This document shows, piece by piece, positions 45,915-54,657 of a stretch of DNA of 64,000 nucleotides. This DNA is from Bifidobacterium breve DSM 20213 = JCM 1192 (lineage in GTDB: Bacteria > Actinomycetota > Actinomycetes > Actinomycetales > Bifidobacteriaceae). Each line of letters starts with the position of its first letter. The first letter of the stretch is position 1. Below the pieces are notes generated by a model, which worked only from the letters and a program-made list of their open reading frames with translations, was not told the origin of the DNA and made no database searches. The position numbers and the translations under genes were made by a program. The DNA is taken from contig NZ_AP012324.1 of assembly GCF_001025175.1 (NCBI RefSeq), forward strand, positions 1,984,001-2,048,000, read 5' to 3'.

Positions 45915-46943
45915 ATGGCTAACGATACATCCACCCACAAGCTCAAGGTCGGCGAGCTCGCAAAAATCGCCGGCGTATCCGCATCCACTGTTTCCAAAGT
46001 CATCAATGGCAGGCCAGGCATTTCCGACGAGACGCGGAGACAAGTCGAGCAAATCCTCAAAGATCACGGTTACTCAAGGCCTCTGGTCAACACCAAACTC
46101 TCCCCCACCATAGAGCTCGTCGTCGAATACATTGAGCACAACGGCACGATGGAACTCATCAAATACGCCTCATACTGGGCGCAGCAGGCGGGCCTCGCCA
46201 TCACGGTCACCCAGACCAACCATGGCGATGCCACGGAAGACTGTTTCCGCGGCATCATCGATAGAAATCCCCAAGGCGTGATTATGCAGCAGATGGGCGG
46301 TCTGACCACTCAAGCGAAGTCTTTGTTGAAAACGCGCAGTATTCCCGTGGTCATCATCGACCCAATCGATACCGTCGATTCGGATGTGATGAGCGTGTCC
46401 ATCGATAACTGGACCGCAGGATACCAGGCCGGCAAACACCTGCTGTCGCTCGGCCATCGACGCATCGCCGTTATCCGGGGGCCGGCGAACCTACAGACCA
46501 GCATCGCGCGCTATAGCGGATTCACCGCCGCTCTGCAACAGGCCGGGGTGGATCTGCCGGAGTCCTATATCGAACAGGGCGACTACTTCCCCGCCGAAAC
46601 AAGCTATGAAGCAGCCTGCCGGCTGCTGGAACTCACCGACCGACCCACCGCGATTTTCTGCTGCAACGACTTATCTGCGGTAAGCACGTATCGTGCCGCA
46701 CGAGAGCATAAGATCGCGTTGCCAAAGCAATTGTCCGTCATGGGGTTCGACGACATTTTCCCCGCCGGCCAACTCATGCCCTCCCTGACCAGCGTGCATC
46801 AGCCGTTCAGCGAAATAGCCCAACGCGCCGTGCAGATGATCATCGACAGCCGCAAGGGCAATCAGGGTGATATGCACGTCATCCTCCCCACCAGTGTCGT
46901 CACCCGGGAAAGTACCGTACCGCCTCAGTCATCGGCCCGATAA
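45915..46943 (+). CDS. LacI-family regulator of the fucose operon
   Basis: A 342-residue LacI/GalR protein. The helix-turn-helix and hinge are at residues about 10-70 (VGELAKIAGVSASTVSKVIN). The sugar-binding domain follows with LLSLGHRRIAVIRGPANL and PSLTSVHQPFSEIAQRAVQM. The start at 45915 follows AGGGGGAAG; 86 more codons in frame upstream have no family match. It probably represses the divergent fucose operon and is released by fucose or a pathway intermediate. Its 3' end overlaps the convergent ABC permease by 19 bp. Confidence 0.88.
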   Translation: MANDTSTHKLKVGELAKIAGVSASTVSKVINGRPGISDETRRQVEQILKDHGYSRPLVNTKLSPTIELVVEYIEHNGTMELIKYASYWAQQAGLAITVTQTNHGDATEDCFRGIIDRNPQGVIMQQMGGLTTQAKSLLKTRSIPVVIIDPIDTVDSDVMSVSIDNWTAGYQAGKHLLSLGHRRIAVIRGPANLQTSIARYSGFTAALQQAGVDLPESYIEQGDYFPAETSYEAACRLLELTDRPTAIFCCNDLSAVSTYRAAREHKIALPKQLSVMGFDDIFPAGQLMPSLTSVHQPFSEIAQRAVQMIIDSRKGNQGDMHVILPTSVVTRESTVPPQSSAR

Positions 46944-48373
46944 TCGGCCAGATTCAAGCTGGCGGCCACCCGATTGGACGCGAACGCACCCACCGAAACC
47001 AGCGCATAGCACAGCACAAGCCCGCCGAAGAAGCTGGCCAGCGTGGCCGGTTCGGTCATCGAAGCGGCGAACAGAGGGGCCATAAGCAGCATGGAACAGC
47101 CGCCGGCCACGATCACCACGATGTTGAGCGGGGTGAGTACCTCGATGAATCGCGCACGGTTCAAGGTCTTGACATCAGTGCCCTCCAACACCAGCATGCG
47201 ATATTCGCCGGCCTGATCGTACACGCTGCCGGCCTGCATCACACCGGAGCTGACCGCGGCGAGCACAGCGGCGAACACGAGCGTCAGAATGCCGCCGGCG
47301 CCGATGTCGCGAATGAACACGGTGAACGGGTCGTTGGCGTCACCGACCACGGCGGCCGATCCGAAGAATCCGCAGATCGAGGTGATGCCGGCGATGAACA
47401 CGGCCAGTGCAATGCCGGACACATTGCGCCACGCGCGCTTCGGATTGTCGAGAATACGGCGCATGGCAATCATCGTGGCCGCGTCCTTGGGCCGTTTGGC
47501 CTTGGCTTTGGCGCGGGCGGTGACCACCCAGGAGCCCACGAGGTTCACCAGCGCGAAGCACAGCAGCATGAAACCGATGATCACGCCGTACATCACTACT
47601 TCACCGGCCTGAGCCAGCACCATCGGATTCTTGAACAGAAGAACGGCAATCACCATGATGACGGCGAACACCACCACACGCCAGCCGGACGGCAGCGTAG
47701 TCGCAACGCGTGAAGTGACGCCGAGTGGCGTGATGGCCACGCGCCGAAGCGTGACCAGCGAAGAGATCAGCGCCAACACGGTCACGCCAACAAGCGTAAT
47801 GATCAAGGCAATCGGCCCCACCCACAGTTGCTCGAACGTAAACGTCTGATTCTGGAAATGCAGCAACATAATTAGGGGGATCAACACGCAGTACCCCGCG
47901 ATGCCAATCAGCGCCCCCACCAAGGCCTGCCCAGCCGCATCAAGCGCCGTAAGGCGAATAACTTGCCCCGTGGTCGCGCCTGCCAAGCGCAGGGATGCGA
48001 GCCGAGCGTCACGACGGGACGCAGCCAATCGCGCGGCGGAACCGGCAAGCGCCACGAACGGCACAATCAGCAGCAGGCAGGCAAAGAACGCCAGCACGAC
48101 GTATGCCGTGGCGTATTGATCCAGGCTGTGGGGATTGGCGATACGCTGCTTCCAGATTTCCGCTGTTCCGGGTTTGCAAGCGTCGAGATTGATTGCGCAT
48201 CCAATGGTGTGGTCGGCGGAGGCACGCCACATGAACCCATGCACGCCGCCCAAAACGGTGAGAAAGATAGTGGTGGCTGCGGCAAAAGCAATGATGGCCA
48301 ACACCGAAGTATGACCCGCACTGCCACGCGAGCCGGGGCGATGGAACAATCGCCACAATGCGAAAGCGCTCAT
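46925..48373 (-). CDS. ABC transporter permease, FtsX-like
   Basis: A 482-residue permease with about nine hydrophobic segments: one near the start (SVLAIIAFAAATTIFLTVLGG), a cluster at residues 85-150, then others up to the C-terminus. Residue pattern and the RLAASRRDARLASLRLAGAT loop resemble FtsX-like permeases of the MacB/LolCDE group. It starts inside the ATPase stop (ATGA overlap), so the pair is translated together. Substrate is not known; such pairs export peptides, lipoproteins or drugs. The annotated start at 48373 avoids a basic in-frame extension of 99 residues that lies inside the ATPase gene. Confidence 0.82.
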   Translation of the reverse strand: MSAFALWRLFHRPGSRGSAGHTSVLAIIAFAAATTIFLTVLGGVHGFMWRASADHTIGCAINLDACKPGTAEIWKQRIANPHSLDQYATAYVVLAFFACLLLIVPFVALAGSAARLAASRRDARLASLRLAGATTGQVIRLTALDAAGQALVGALIGIAGYCVLIPLIMLLHFQNQTFTFEQLWVGPIALIITLVGVTVLALISSLVTLRRVAITPLGVTSRVATTLPSGWRVVVFAVIMVIAVLLFKNPMVLAQAGEVVMYGVIIGFMLLCFALVNLVGSWVVTARAKAKAKRPKDAATMIAMRRILDNPKRAWRNVSGIALAVFIAGITSICGFFGSAAVVGDANDPFTVFIRDIGAGGILTLVFAAVLAAVSSGVMQAGSVYDQAGEYRMLVLEGTDVKTLNRARFIEVLTPLNIVVIVAGGCSMLLMAPLFAASMTEPATLASFFGGLVLCYALVSVGAFASNRVAASLNLADYRADD

Positions 48374-49230
48374 CGTACGCCTCCCAGCTGGCCGTCCTGC
48401 ATGGTCACGGTGCGCGAGCAGAACGAAGCGACGTTGGGGTCGTGGGTGACGACGACCACGGCGGAACCGTTGTCCCGCGCGGCGGCCATGAGAATGCCCA
48501 TGACCTCGCGGCCGGTGGCTTGGTCGAGCGCGCCGGTCGGCTCGTCGGCGAAGACCACGGCAGGTTTGACGGCGAGCGCACGGGCGATGGCGATGCGCTG
48601 CATCTGTCCGCCGCTCATCTCCCCCGGCCGGTGCGTGGCGAGCGCGCGCAATCCCATGCGTTCCAGCCACAGGATCGCCGTGTCGGTGGCGGTGCGGTAG
48701 GGCATGCCGTCAAGCATCATCGGCAGGGCGATATTTTCGACCGCCGGCAGTTCGGGCAGCAGCTGGCCGGATTGGAAGACGAAGCCGAAGGCGTTGCGGC
48801 GCAGTTTGGTGCGGCCGGCATCGCTCATGGCATCCAGATTCGAGCCACGGAAGGTCACTGTGCCAGCGGTCGGCTTGATGATGCCGGCGAGCGCGTGCAG
48901 CAGCGTGGACTTGCCGGAGCCAGACGGGCCCATGACAGCAACCGTCTCACCCTCACCCAATGCGAAGCTCACGTGGTTCAGGGCAAGTGTGTGCATGGTT
49001 GGCATGGCGAAACCGGGCTGACCATTGGCAGCGGGAACCGCAGCACCTGTTCCGGCCGGAATCACACTGGTAACGCCATGACCGGCCTGCGCACGGGCCA
49101 TACTGGCGGTGTAGTCCATGACCAAGTCATGTGCCTCGATCACCGGAGACCACTGCTGCCGTGCGTCCTGTTGTTGCACTGCTTCCGGTGCGGTCTGAGT
49201 CTGCTGAAATTGCTGTGTTGCTGTATTCAT
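48370..49230 (-). CDS. ABC transporter ATP-binding protein, MacB/LolD type
   Basis: A 286-residue ATPase. Walker A is GPSGSGKST (about residue 100), the Q-loop lies near FVFQSGQ, signature MSGGQMQRIAIARA (about 205) and Walker B VVFADEPTGALD with switch histidine further on. The N-terminal 30 residues are Gln/Thr-rich and variable. LolD-type ATPases couple to FtsX-like permeases such as the one it overlaps. The ATG at 49230 has a GGGAG only one base away, so the true start may be further downstream. Confidence 0.88.
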   Translation of the reverse strand: MNTATQQFQQTQTAPEAVQQQDARQQWSPVIEAHDLVMDYTASMARAQAGHGVTSVIPAGTGAAVPAANGQPGFAMPTMHTLALNHVSFALGEGETVAVMGPSGSGKSTLLHALAGIIKPTAGTVTFRGSNLDAMSDAGRTKLRRNAFGFVFQSGQLLPELPAVENIALPMMLDGMPYRTATDTAILWLERMGLRALATHRPGEMSGGQMQRIAIARALAVKPAVVFADEPTGALDQATGREVMGILMAAARDNGSAVVVVTHDPNVASFCSRTVTMQDGQLGGVR

Positions 49231-49378
49231 ACTCCCGAGAGTACGGATCGAGCAGAAGCCTGACCATCAGGCTGCGGTATGAACCTTTTCAACCGCCCCA
49301 CCCACCTCTCATCCGCAAGGATTAGAGATTCGCAGTCGATGCGACAATACTTTTATCAATGGCAATGTGGATAACTTC

Positions 49379-49401
49379 GGAAGCTGGAACCACATAGGTC
49401 G
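49379..49401 (+). promoter_or_regulatory. Leader segment shared with the nusG-rplK islet
   Basis: Identical over 23 nt to 25180-25202, and followed by similar sequence. It lies 160 bp upstream of the antitoxin gene. Both copies are read in the same direction as the gene that follows. Confidence 0.4.
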
Positions 49402-49535
49402 ATTCGGCTGGACATGCGAATCACGCGAACGGTATGTTCATGGAATCAGCGTGCTGCACGCTCGCAAATCGGACATACCAAGCAAAGGAGCTCACGTGGC
49501 CATCGCAATCGATATCCCAAACATATCAATTTCGT

Positions 49536-49557
49536 CCGTACAAAAGCCGTACAATAG
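49536..49557 (+). promoter_or_regulatory. Tandem operator candidate of the toxin-antitoxin operon
   Basis: CCGTACAAAAG (49536-49546) and CCGTACAATAG (49547-49557), a direct repeat with one difference, placed just before the antitoxin ATG at 49562. Ribbon-helix-helix antitoxins often bind such repeats and repress their own operon. The second unit overlaps the AGGGG ribosome binding site region. Confidence 0.5.
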
Positions 49558-49561
49558 GGGT

Positions 49562-49831
49562 ATGACTACTGAGAACAACAAGAACAGTCGTTTTGAGATG
49601 AGGCTCACTCAAGAACAACGATCCAGAATCGATCAAGCGGCCGAGTCCAAAGGCCTGACTGCGTCGCAATGGGCATTGTCGAATCTGCTCGCCGCCGCAG
49701 ACAGGGATATCCATGAAGCTCACATCATTCGACTGAACAATCAAGCGTGGAATGATTTCACCGCCGCATTGGACGAACCCATGGGACCACGTCTGACTGA
49801 ATTGTTGGAAAGCGATCCGATATGGACGTGA
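49562..49831 (+). CDS. DUF1778 (TacA-like) antitoxin
   Basis: An 89-residue protein with the DUF1778 pattern: FEMRLTQEQRSRIDQAAESK at residues 9-28 forms the ribbon and first helix, followed by LTASQWALSNLLAAADRDI. The C-terminus would wrap the toxin. TacA-type antitoxins neutralise GNAT toxins and repress their promoter. AGGGG precedes the ATG at 49562; the longer frame from 49367 is rejected for lack of a binding site and of family match. It overlaps the toxin gene by 10 bp. Confidence 0.85.
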   Translation: MTTENNKNSRFEMRLTQEQRSRIDQAAESKGLTASQWALSNLLAAADRDIHEAHIIRLNNQAWNDFTAALDEPMGPRLTELLESDPIWT

Positions 49832-50331
49832 TCAACTTCACCAAGCCCCGACGCCTGACTGCAAACGACGACATCTCCGGTTTCGATTGCGGTCTGTCAC
49901 TGGTCAATGATTGGCTGGCAAGACATGCCGCCACGGCGGGTAGACAAGGCACTGCCGTGGTCTATGCCACCTTCACCAAGGACATCAATGGCACTGATAT
50001 GCTGGCTGGATTCTACACACTGAGCGCATACAGTATTGAACACTCGGGGGCTTCCGGCTGGCTGAAACGCAATAGCCCGAACCCCATCCCCGCAATCTTG
50101 CTAGGCATGATGGGCGTGGACATCAGATTTCAAACTATGCATGTCGGCAGTCAACTACTCCGAGATGCGGTACTTCGTTCCATGAACGCCGCCGCCATCA
50201 TTGGAGCGCGAGCGCTACTTGTAGAACCTGCCACCGACCAAGCAGTTGCATTTTACGAACGATATGACTTTCGGCACATCCCCAAATCATCCAGAATGTT
50301 CACCCCACTCAATATCCGCAATCACCGATGA
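49822..50331 (+). CDS. GNAT-family toxin (TacT-like)
   Basis: A 169-residue GCN5-type acetyltransferase. The N-terminus reads as DISGFDCGLSLVNDWLARHA, matching TacT-like toxins (FDCG then L-N-WL). The acetyl-CoA loop is around MHVGSQLLRDAV (about residue 108), where the usual R/Q-x-x-G-x-G/A is partly changed, and the catalytic tyrosine is in AVAFYERYDF (about 144). TacT-type enzymes acetylate aminoacyl-tRNA and halt translation. The overlap with the antitoxin gene, the size and pairing support this. The G-loop change leaves activity open. Confidence 0.82.
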   Translation: MDVINFTKPRRLTANDDISGFDCGLSLVNDWLARHAATAGRQGTAVVYATFTKDINGTDMLAGFYTLSAYSIEHSGASGWLKRNSPNPIPAILLGMMGVDIRFQTMHVGSQLLRDAVLRSMNAAAIIGARALLVEPATDQAVAFYERYDFRHIPKSSRMFTPLNIRNHR

Positions 50332-50393
50332 TGTGCGATCGGTAACCACTATTCAGCGCCGGTCATTATCAGAATCGCATTCAGGCACCGCAC

Positions 50394-51845
50394 TCATCCT
50401 TGCGCGGCGGCCAGCTCATCCAGACGTGCGGCGAAACGGGGCCAGTCGGTTTTCATGGCGGTGAGGAGCTTGCGGTTGGGCACGTCGGCAATCGGCACCC
50501 AGCAAACTTCCATACTTTCGTCGTCGTTGGCCTTGGGCTCAACGGTGTAGCCGGACTTTTCGAAGGCGAACACGGTGGTGTATGCCCACGGACCATGATC
50601 TTCGCGGTAGGAACCAACCACCTCAATATCCTCGGGCGTGATATTCGCCTCCTCATAGCTCTCGCGCAGCGCGCCCTCAATGGGTGACTCGCCATCCGCC
50701 GTGGCACCGCCAGGAATGCCCCATGTGCCACCCTCGGCGCTCCATGCGGCGCGATGCTGCATAACCACATGAGTCACCTTGCCGCTCGCAGCATCGCGGC
50801 GAGCCAGCAAAATGCCGGACGCGCCGTTGGTGCCCCAATGCTTGCGACCGCATGCGCAATCCACCCAGCCGTCGCCAGGCTGGTGCACGTTCTCCACCGG
50901 CGGCAGAATGCCGGCGTGCTGGTTGCCCGAAGCCTTGCTCTCCGGCGCCAGCTCACCACGGTCTACGTTCCACAGGTCAGTCCATTTGACGCCTAATTCA
51001 CCAGCCAAATGCCGAGCCAGCGGCAAGCTGAGGCCGATGATACCGTGCGGATCGCCCTCGATGCTGTCAATGAACGCACCACCGAAGCCCTCGAGCGTGA
51101 ACGAACCGGCGACTTCCAGCGGCTCGCCAGTGGCGATGTACCGCTCGATGTCATCGTCGGTGAACTCACCGAAATGCACTTTGGCGTGACTTGCACCGCG
51201 CACAGTACGTCCGGTTGCAAAATCGATGAGGCAGTGGCCGGTCCACAGTTCGCCGGTCGCGCCGCTCATACGCTTCAGTCGTTCGCGGGCCACGGCTTCG
51301 CTGTGCGGCTTGCCGTAGCATTCGCCGTCCAGGAGGAACATCGAGTCGCAGCCAAGAATCAGCGGGCCGACTGTCGCCTCGGTCAGTCCCGACTGTCCGG
51401 CAATAGCGGTGGCGATGGGTTCGGTAACGGTCGGCATATCGATGCCGGAGAAGTCGCGCGTGGTGGCGATTTCCGCCTTGGAATAGTCAATGGGCTTGCC
51501 AGCGGCGGCTTTGCACAGATCTTCGACGGCAGCTTCGCGTTCCGAATCCTTGATTTCCTTGGCCTTGAGCGGGTAGGCGATCACGCGGTCACCGGTCGCG
51601 GCGGCGGCAGTATCGGCCACATCACGATACGCACGATGAACGGCCTCGGCCTTGGCCGTGGCCAGAATCATCACGCGCTGCTTGATGCTCAGATCGTCGA
51701 CGGTGACGCCTTCTTCACGGGCGGCCGCTTCCAGCGCAGCAGGCTCATCCACGTGCGAGACGCGAATTGTGGGACAGATACCCGCCGAATACAGCACGTC
51801 ACGGCGAGGCTTGGACTTGGAAGCAAGAATTAGCGGAATGGACAT
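50394..51845 (-). CDS. Maf-Nudix fusion protein
   Basis: A 483-residue two-domain protein. Residues 1-300 are a Maf-type nucleotide pyrophosphatase (ILASKSKPRRDVLYSAGI at the start, LGCDSMFLLDGECYGKP and GAFIDSIEGDPHGIIGLSLP as the substrate-pocket landmarks). Residues about 340-480 are a Nudix hydrolase with the box GGATADGESPIEGALRESYE then EANI. Maf removes non-canonical nucleotides and Nudix enzymes do related house-cleaning, so one chain for nucleotide sanitation is plausible. It has an insert of about 50 residues in the Maf part near residue 80. Next to thrB on the same strand, separated by REP-like palindromes. Confidence 0.85.
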   Translation of the reverse strand: MSIPLILASKSKPRRDVLYSAGICPTIRVSHVDEPAALEAAAREEGVTVDDLSIKQRVMILATAKAEAVHRAYRDVADTAAAATGDRVIAYPLKAKEIKDSEREAAVEDLCKAAAGKPIDYSKAEIATTRDFSGIDMPTVTEPIATAIAGQSGLTEATVGPLILGCDSMFLLDGECYGKPHSEAVARERLKRMSGATGELWTGHCLIDFATGRTVRGASHAKVHFGEFTDDDIERYIATGEPLEVAGSFTLEGFGGAFIDSIEGDPHGIIGLSLPLARHLAGELGVKWTDLWNVDRGELAPESKASGNQHAGILPPVENVHQPGDGWVDCACGRKHWGTNGASGILLARRDAASGKVTHVVMQHRAAWSAEGGTWGIPGGATADGESPIEGALRESYEEANITPEDIEVVGSYREDHGPWAYTTVFAFEKSGYTVEPKANDDESMEVCWVPIADVPNRKLLTAMKTDWPRFAARLDELAAAQG

Positions 51846-51860
51846 GACTTAAGTCCTTAT

Positions 51861-51970
51861 GCTCCCGCTGGCGGGAGCTGTCGAACGAAGTGAGACTGAG
51901 GGTGGTCTCTGCCGGTATGGGGGGACCACCCTCAGACCGCCGGCGGCGGCCAGCTCCCGCCAGCGGGAGC
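51861..51970. repeat. Composite REP-like palindrome between maf-nudix and thrB
   Basis: Four parts arranged symmetrically: GCTCCCGCTGGCGGGAGC (51861-51878), CTGAGGGTGGTC (51896-51907), GACCACCCTCAG (51924-51935) and GCTCCCGCCAGCGGGAGC (51953-51970). The whole forms a large inverted repeat. The first half recurs in lysA at 56696-56740. Confidence 0.8.
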
Positions 51971-51982
51971 CTTCTCCTCGAC

Positions 51983-53095
51983 TTAGCGACGCTCGATTTC
52001 GACGCCGGCGGTGTTGATGGGCAGGTGAAGCACACGCCAATGGCCGGAAGCAAGCTGCTCCGATGCGATCTGATCGATGGCTTCGCGGGCGTTGCCGTAA
52101 TGCAGCACGAGCACGCAGGGGCCGGCACCGGAGACTGCGGCGGCATAGCCCTTGGAGCGGAAGAGCGCAATGAGCTCGGCGGACGGCGGCATCAGGGCAC
52201 CGCGATACGGCTGATGCAACTTGTCCTGCGTGGCGGTGAACAGCAGCGCGTTGGACTGGGCCTGAGCGGCCGCAAGCTCGTCAGCGAACGCCGATTCACG
52301 GGTTCCGCCAGCGCAAGCGCACGCATCGGCATCCTGAGCCGGAGAAGCGGCGACGCCGGACTTGCCCTGCTGGGCGGCCTGGGCCAGCACCACGGGATTC
52401 ATCGCAGCGGGCAGCAGACCCACGCGAGACACGTTGTAGACGGCGTCCTTGTATGGCAGTTCCCTAGGCAGCGCCTGACGGGCCTTCTCAGTGGACAGCT
52501 CATAGTCGGGCACGAACACGGCGGCGGTGATGGACGGGTCCACCGGGTAGTTGACGGCGTGGAATCCGCCGTGCAGCGGTTCACCACCAGGAACGGCGAC
52601 CGAGCCGACGCCTTCCGCGGTTTCGAAGTCCCAGGAGACGGTCAGGCCACCGAACACGGCCGGGGCCACATTGTCCGGGTGTCCTTCAATCTGGGCGGCC
52701 ATATCGAAGACGGCAGGACGGTTGAGGTCACCGGTCTGGGCGAAGGCCGCGGCGGCGGCGATGCCGGCCACAATGGCCTCGGCGGAAGAGCCCATGCCAC
52801 GAGCCTGAGGGATGTTGTTGGTCGCTTCCAGCGTGAAGCCGAGTCGGCCGAGGCCGAACGTGGCACAGGCACGGCGGAAGGTGGAGACCACGAGGTGGGT
52901 TTCGTCACGTGGGAGGGTGTCGGCACCCTCGCCGTGGATGATCACGCGGGCAATGCCGTCGTTCGGGTCGTCGTTGAGCGTGAAAGTGAGCTCGTCATGG
53001 TAGTCGAGCGCCAGACCCACGGTATCGAAGCCGGAGCCGAGGTTGGCGGACGTGGCGGGCACGCGCACGTGAACGCTATTGCAGATTGGATTCAT
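51983..53095 (-). CDS. thrB: Homoserine kinase
   Basis: A 370-residue GHMP kinase that phosphorylates homoserine in threonine synthesis. The N-terminus has VRVPATSANLGSGFDTVGLAL and the ATP loop is PQARGMGSSAEAIVAGIAAA (about residue 90). It is longer than the E. coli enzyme (about 310), with an Ala/Cys-rich insert near residues 255-285. It follows hom on the same strand. Confidence 0.95.
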   Translation of the reverse strand: MNPICNSVHVRVPATSANLGSGFDTVGLALDYHDELTFTLNDDPNDGIARVIIHGEGADTLPRDETHLVVSTFRRACATFGLGRLGFTLEATNNIPQARGMGSSAEAIVAGIAAAAAFAQTGDLNRPAVFDMAAQIEGHPDNVAPAVFGGLTVSWDFETAEGVGSVAVPGGEPLHGGFHAVNYPVDPSITAAVFVPDYELSTEKARQALPRELPYKDAVYNVSRVGLLPAAMNPVVLAQAAQQGKSGVAASPAQDADACACAGGTRESAFADELAAAQAQSNALLFTATQDKLHQPYRGALMPPSAELIALFRSKGYAAAVSGAGPCVLVLHYGNAREAIDQIASEQLASGHWRVLHLPINTAGVEIERR

Positions 53096-53113
53096 GGTTG
53101 TTCCTTAAAAAGG

Positions 53114-53183
53114 AGCTCCCCTTGTCAGGGGAGCTTGGGTATTCAGCTTGCACCGTTCGACCGCCTCATCAGAGGGAGCCTAG
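53114..53183. repeat. REP-like hairpins between thrB and hom
   Basis: AGCTCCCCTT-GTC-AGGGGAGCT at 53114-53136 and a half element CCTCATCAGAGGGAGCC at about 53163-53180, within the gap between hom and thrB. No T-run, so the two genes may still be co-transcribed. Confidence 0.55.
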
Positions 53184-53189
53184 ACGGTG

Positions 53190-54506
53190 TCAGTCCAGCA
53201 CGCGCAGGATGGACGGCTCACCGGTCACGAAGTCGAGGGACTGCACAGCCTTGACGGTGTTGCGCAGGGTCTCTTCGTCGGTCAGGTGAGTCACCACGCG
53301 CAGCTGCTGGATCTCACCGTCATAACCGGGATCGGTCATAGTGGGCTTCAAGTCCTGGTTCACGCCGTTGATGGAGACGCCGTTCTTGGCGAACTCGGCG
53401 GCGATGGCAGCCAGCACACCCGGCTTGTCGTGAATAAGGAAGCGCACGGCAAATGCGGCCTTGGAAGCGGTAATCGGAGCCTTCGGCAGATTCTTGTACA
53501 GCGGAATGGAGGGGCCAGTGCAGCCAGCGGCAATGTGACGGGCTTCGGTCACCACGTCGCCTACAACGGCGGAAGCGGTCGGAGCGCCACCGGCACCGCG
53601 GCCGTAGAACATCAGATCGTCAGCAGCCTCAGCCTTGACGAACACGGCGTTGAAGGAGCCGTGTACGGAGGCCAACGGGTGGCTCTCGTCAATCAGGGCC
53701 GGATAGACACGAGCAGAGACGCCGGCTTCGCTATTCTCGACCACGGCAAGCAGCTTGATGACCTTATGCTCGGCGGTGGCGGCGGCGATGTCATCAGCAG
53801 TGATCTTGGTGATGCCTTCAACGGACACATCGTCGATGGTCACGGAGGTGTGGAAGCCGAGGGTGGCCATGATGGCGGCCTTGTTGGCAGCGTCGTAGCC
53901 CTCGATGTCGCCGGTCGGATCGGCTTCGGCGTATCCCTTGGCCTGAGCATCCTTCAGAACATCATCGAACTGAAGACCCTTGGTGGTCATCTCGTCAAGA
54001 ATGTAGTTGGTGGTGCCGTTGACGATGCCGAGCATGCTGGTCACCTTGTCGCCGACCAGGGACTCGCGCAGCGGGCGCAGGAACGGAATCGCACCGCCCA
54101 CAGCAGCCTCAAAGTAAATATCAACGCCCTTGGCCTCGGCGGCCGCATAGATTTCCGGGCCATACTTGGCCAGCAGCGCCTTGTTGGCAGTGACCACGGA
54201 AGCGCCGGATTTGATGGCGGCAATCACAAACTTGCGAGCCACAGTGGTGCCGCCGATAAGCTCGATGACGATGTCCGAGTTGGTGGCCACGCTCATTGTG
54301 TCGGTGGTGACGATGGACTGATCAATCCACGGGAACGCTTCGGTTTCCTTCGGATCAAGGCAGGCGACGCCGGTCAGTTCAATCGGTCGTCCGATTCGGG
54401 CTGACAGCTCGCTCTTCTGTTCCACGATCAGTCGGGCAGTCTGAGATCCGACGGTGCCCGCTCCCAAAAGTCCAACGCGAATAGGGCTTTCATTCAGCTG
54501 TGCCAC
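53190..54506 (-). CDS. hom: Homoserine dehydrogenase
   Basis: A 438-residue enzyme reducing aspartate semialdehyde to homoserine. NAD-binding motif VGLLGAGTVGSQTARL near residue 10, the catalytic region GGAIPFLRPLRESL and VNGTTNYILDEM, and a C-terminal ACT domain (about 350-438) for feedback regulation by threonine. The GTG start at 54506 is chosen because AGGAAGGAA lies 5 nt before it and MAQLNESPIRVG is a usual beginning. The longer frame has no such support. Confidence 0.95.
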   Translation of the reverse strand: MAQLNESPIRVGLLGAGTVGSQTARLIVEQKSELSARIGRPIELTGVACLDPKETEAFPWIDQSIVTTDTMSVATNSDIVIELIGGTTVARKFVIAAIKSGASVVTANKALLAKYGPEIYAAAEAKGVDIYFEAAVGGAIPFLRPLRESLVGDKVTSMLGIVNGTTNYILDEMTTKGLQFDDVLKDAQAKGYAEADPTGDIEGYDAANKAAIMATLGFHTSVTIDDVSVEGITKITADDIAAATAEHKVIKLLAVVENSEAGVSARVYPALIDESHPLASVHGSFNAVFVKAEAADDLMFYGRGAGGAPTASAVVGDVVTEARHIAAGCTGPSIPLYKNLPKAPITASKAAFAVRFLIHDKPGVLAAIAAEFAKNGVSINGVNQDLKPTMTDPGYDGEIQQLRVVTHLTDEETLRNTVKAVQSLDFVTGEPSILRVLD

Positions 54507-54657
54507 AAGGTTCCTTCCTATTGATGCCACATCATCCGCCAAAGGCCGCGGCGGATGTCCGCTTACTATCCTACGTAAGGAATCCGACACGCCGTGGCGG
54601 AAAATCTTCATCGAAGCGCATGCGGCCAATATCGATTGAATCTTTCCAATCGCCAGG

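Larger units (their letters stand above)
49231..49561. other. Intergenic stretch upstream of the toxin-antitoxin pair
   Basis: About 330 bp with no recognisable gene. It contains the segment 49379-49401 identical to 25180-25202, and at its end the tandem operator candidate at 49536-49557. The rest shows nothing I can name. Confidence 0.45.

Noticed and set aside
46925..48670. Longer form of the ABC permease from 48670
   Set aside because: The added 99 residues are Arg/His-rich and lie inside the ATPase gene; the ATGA overlap gives a better start.
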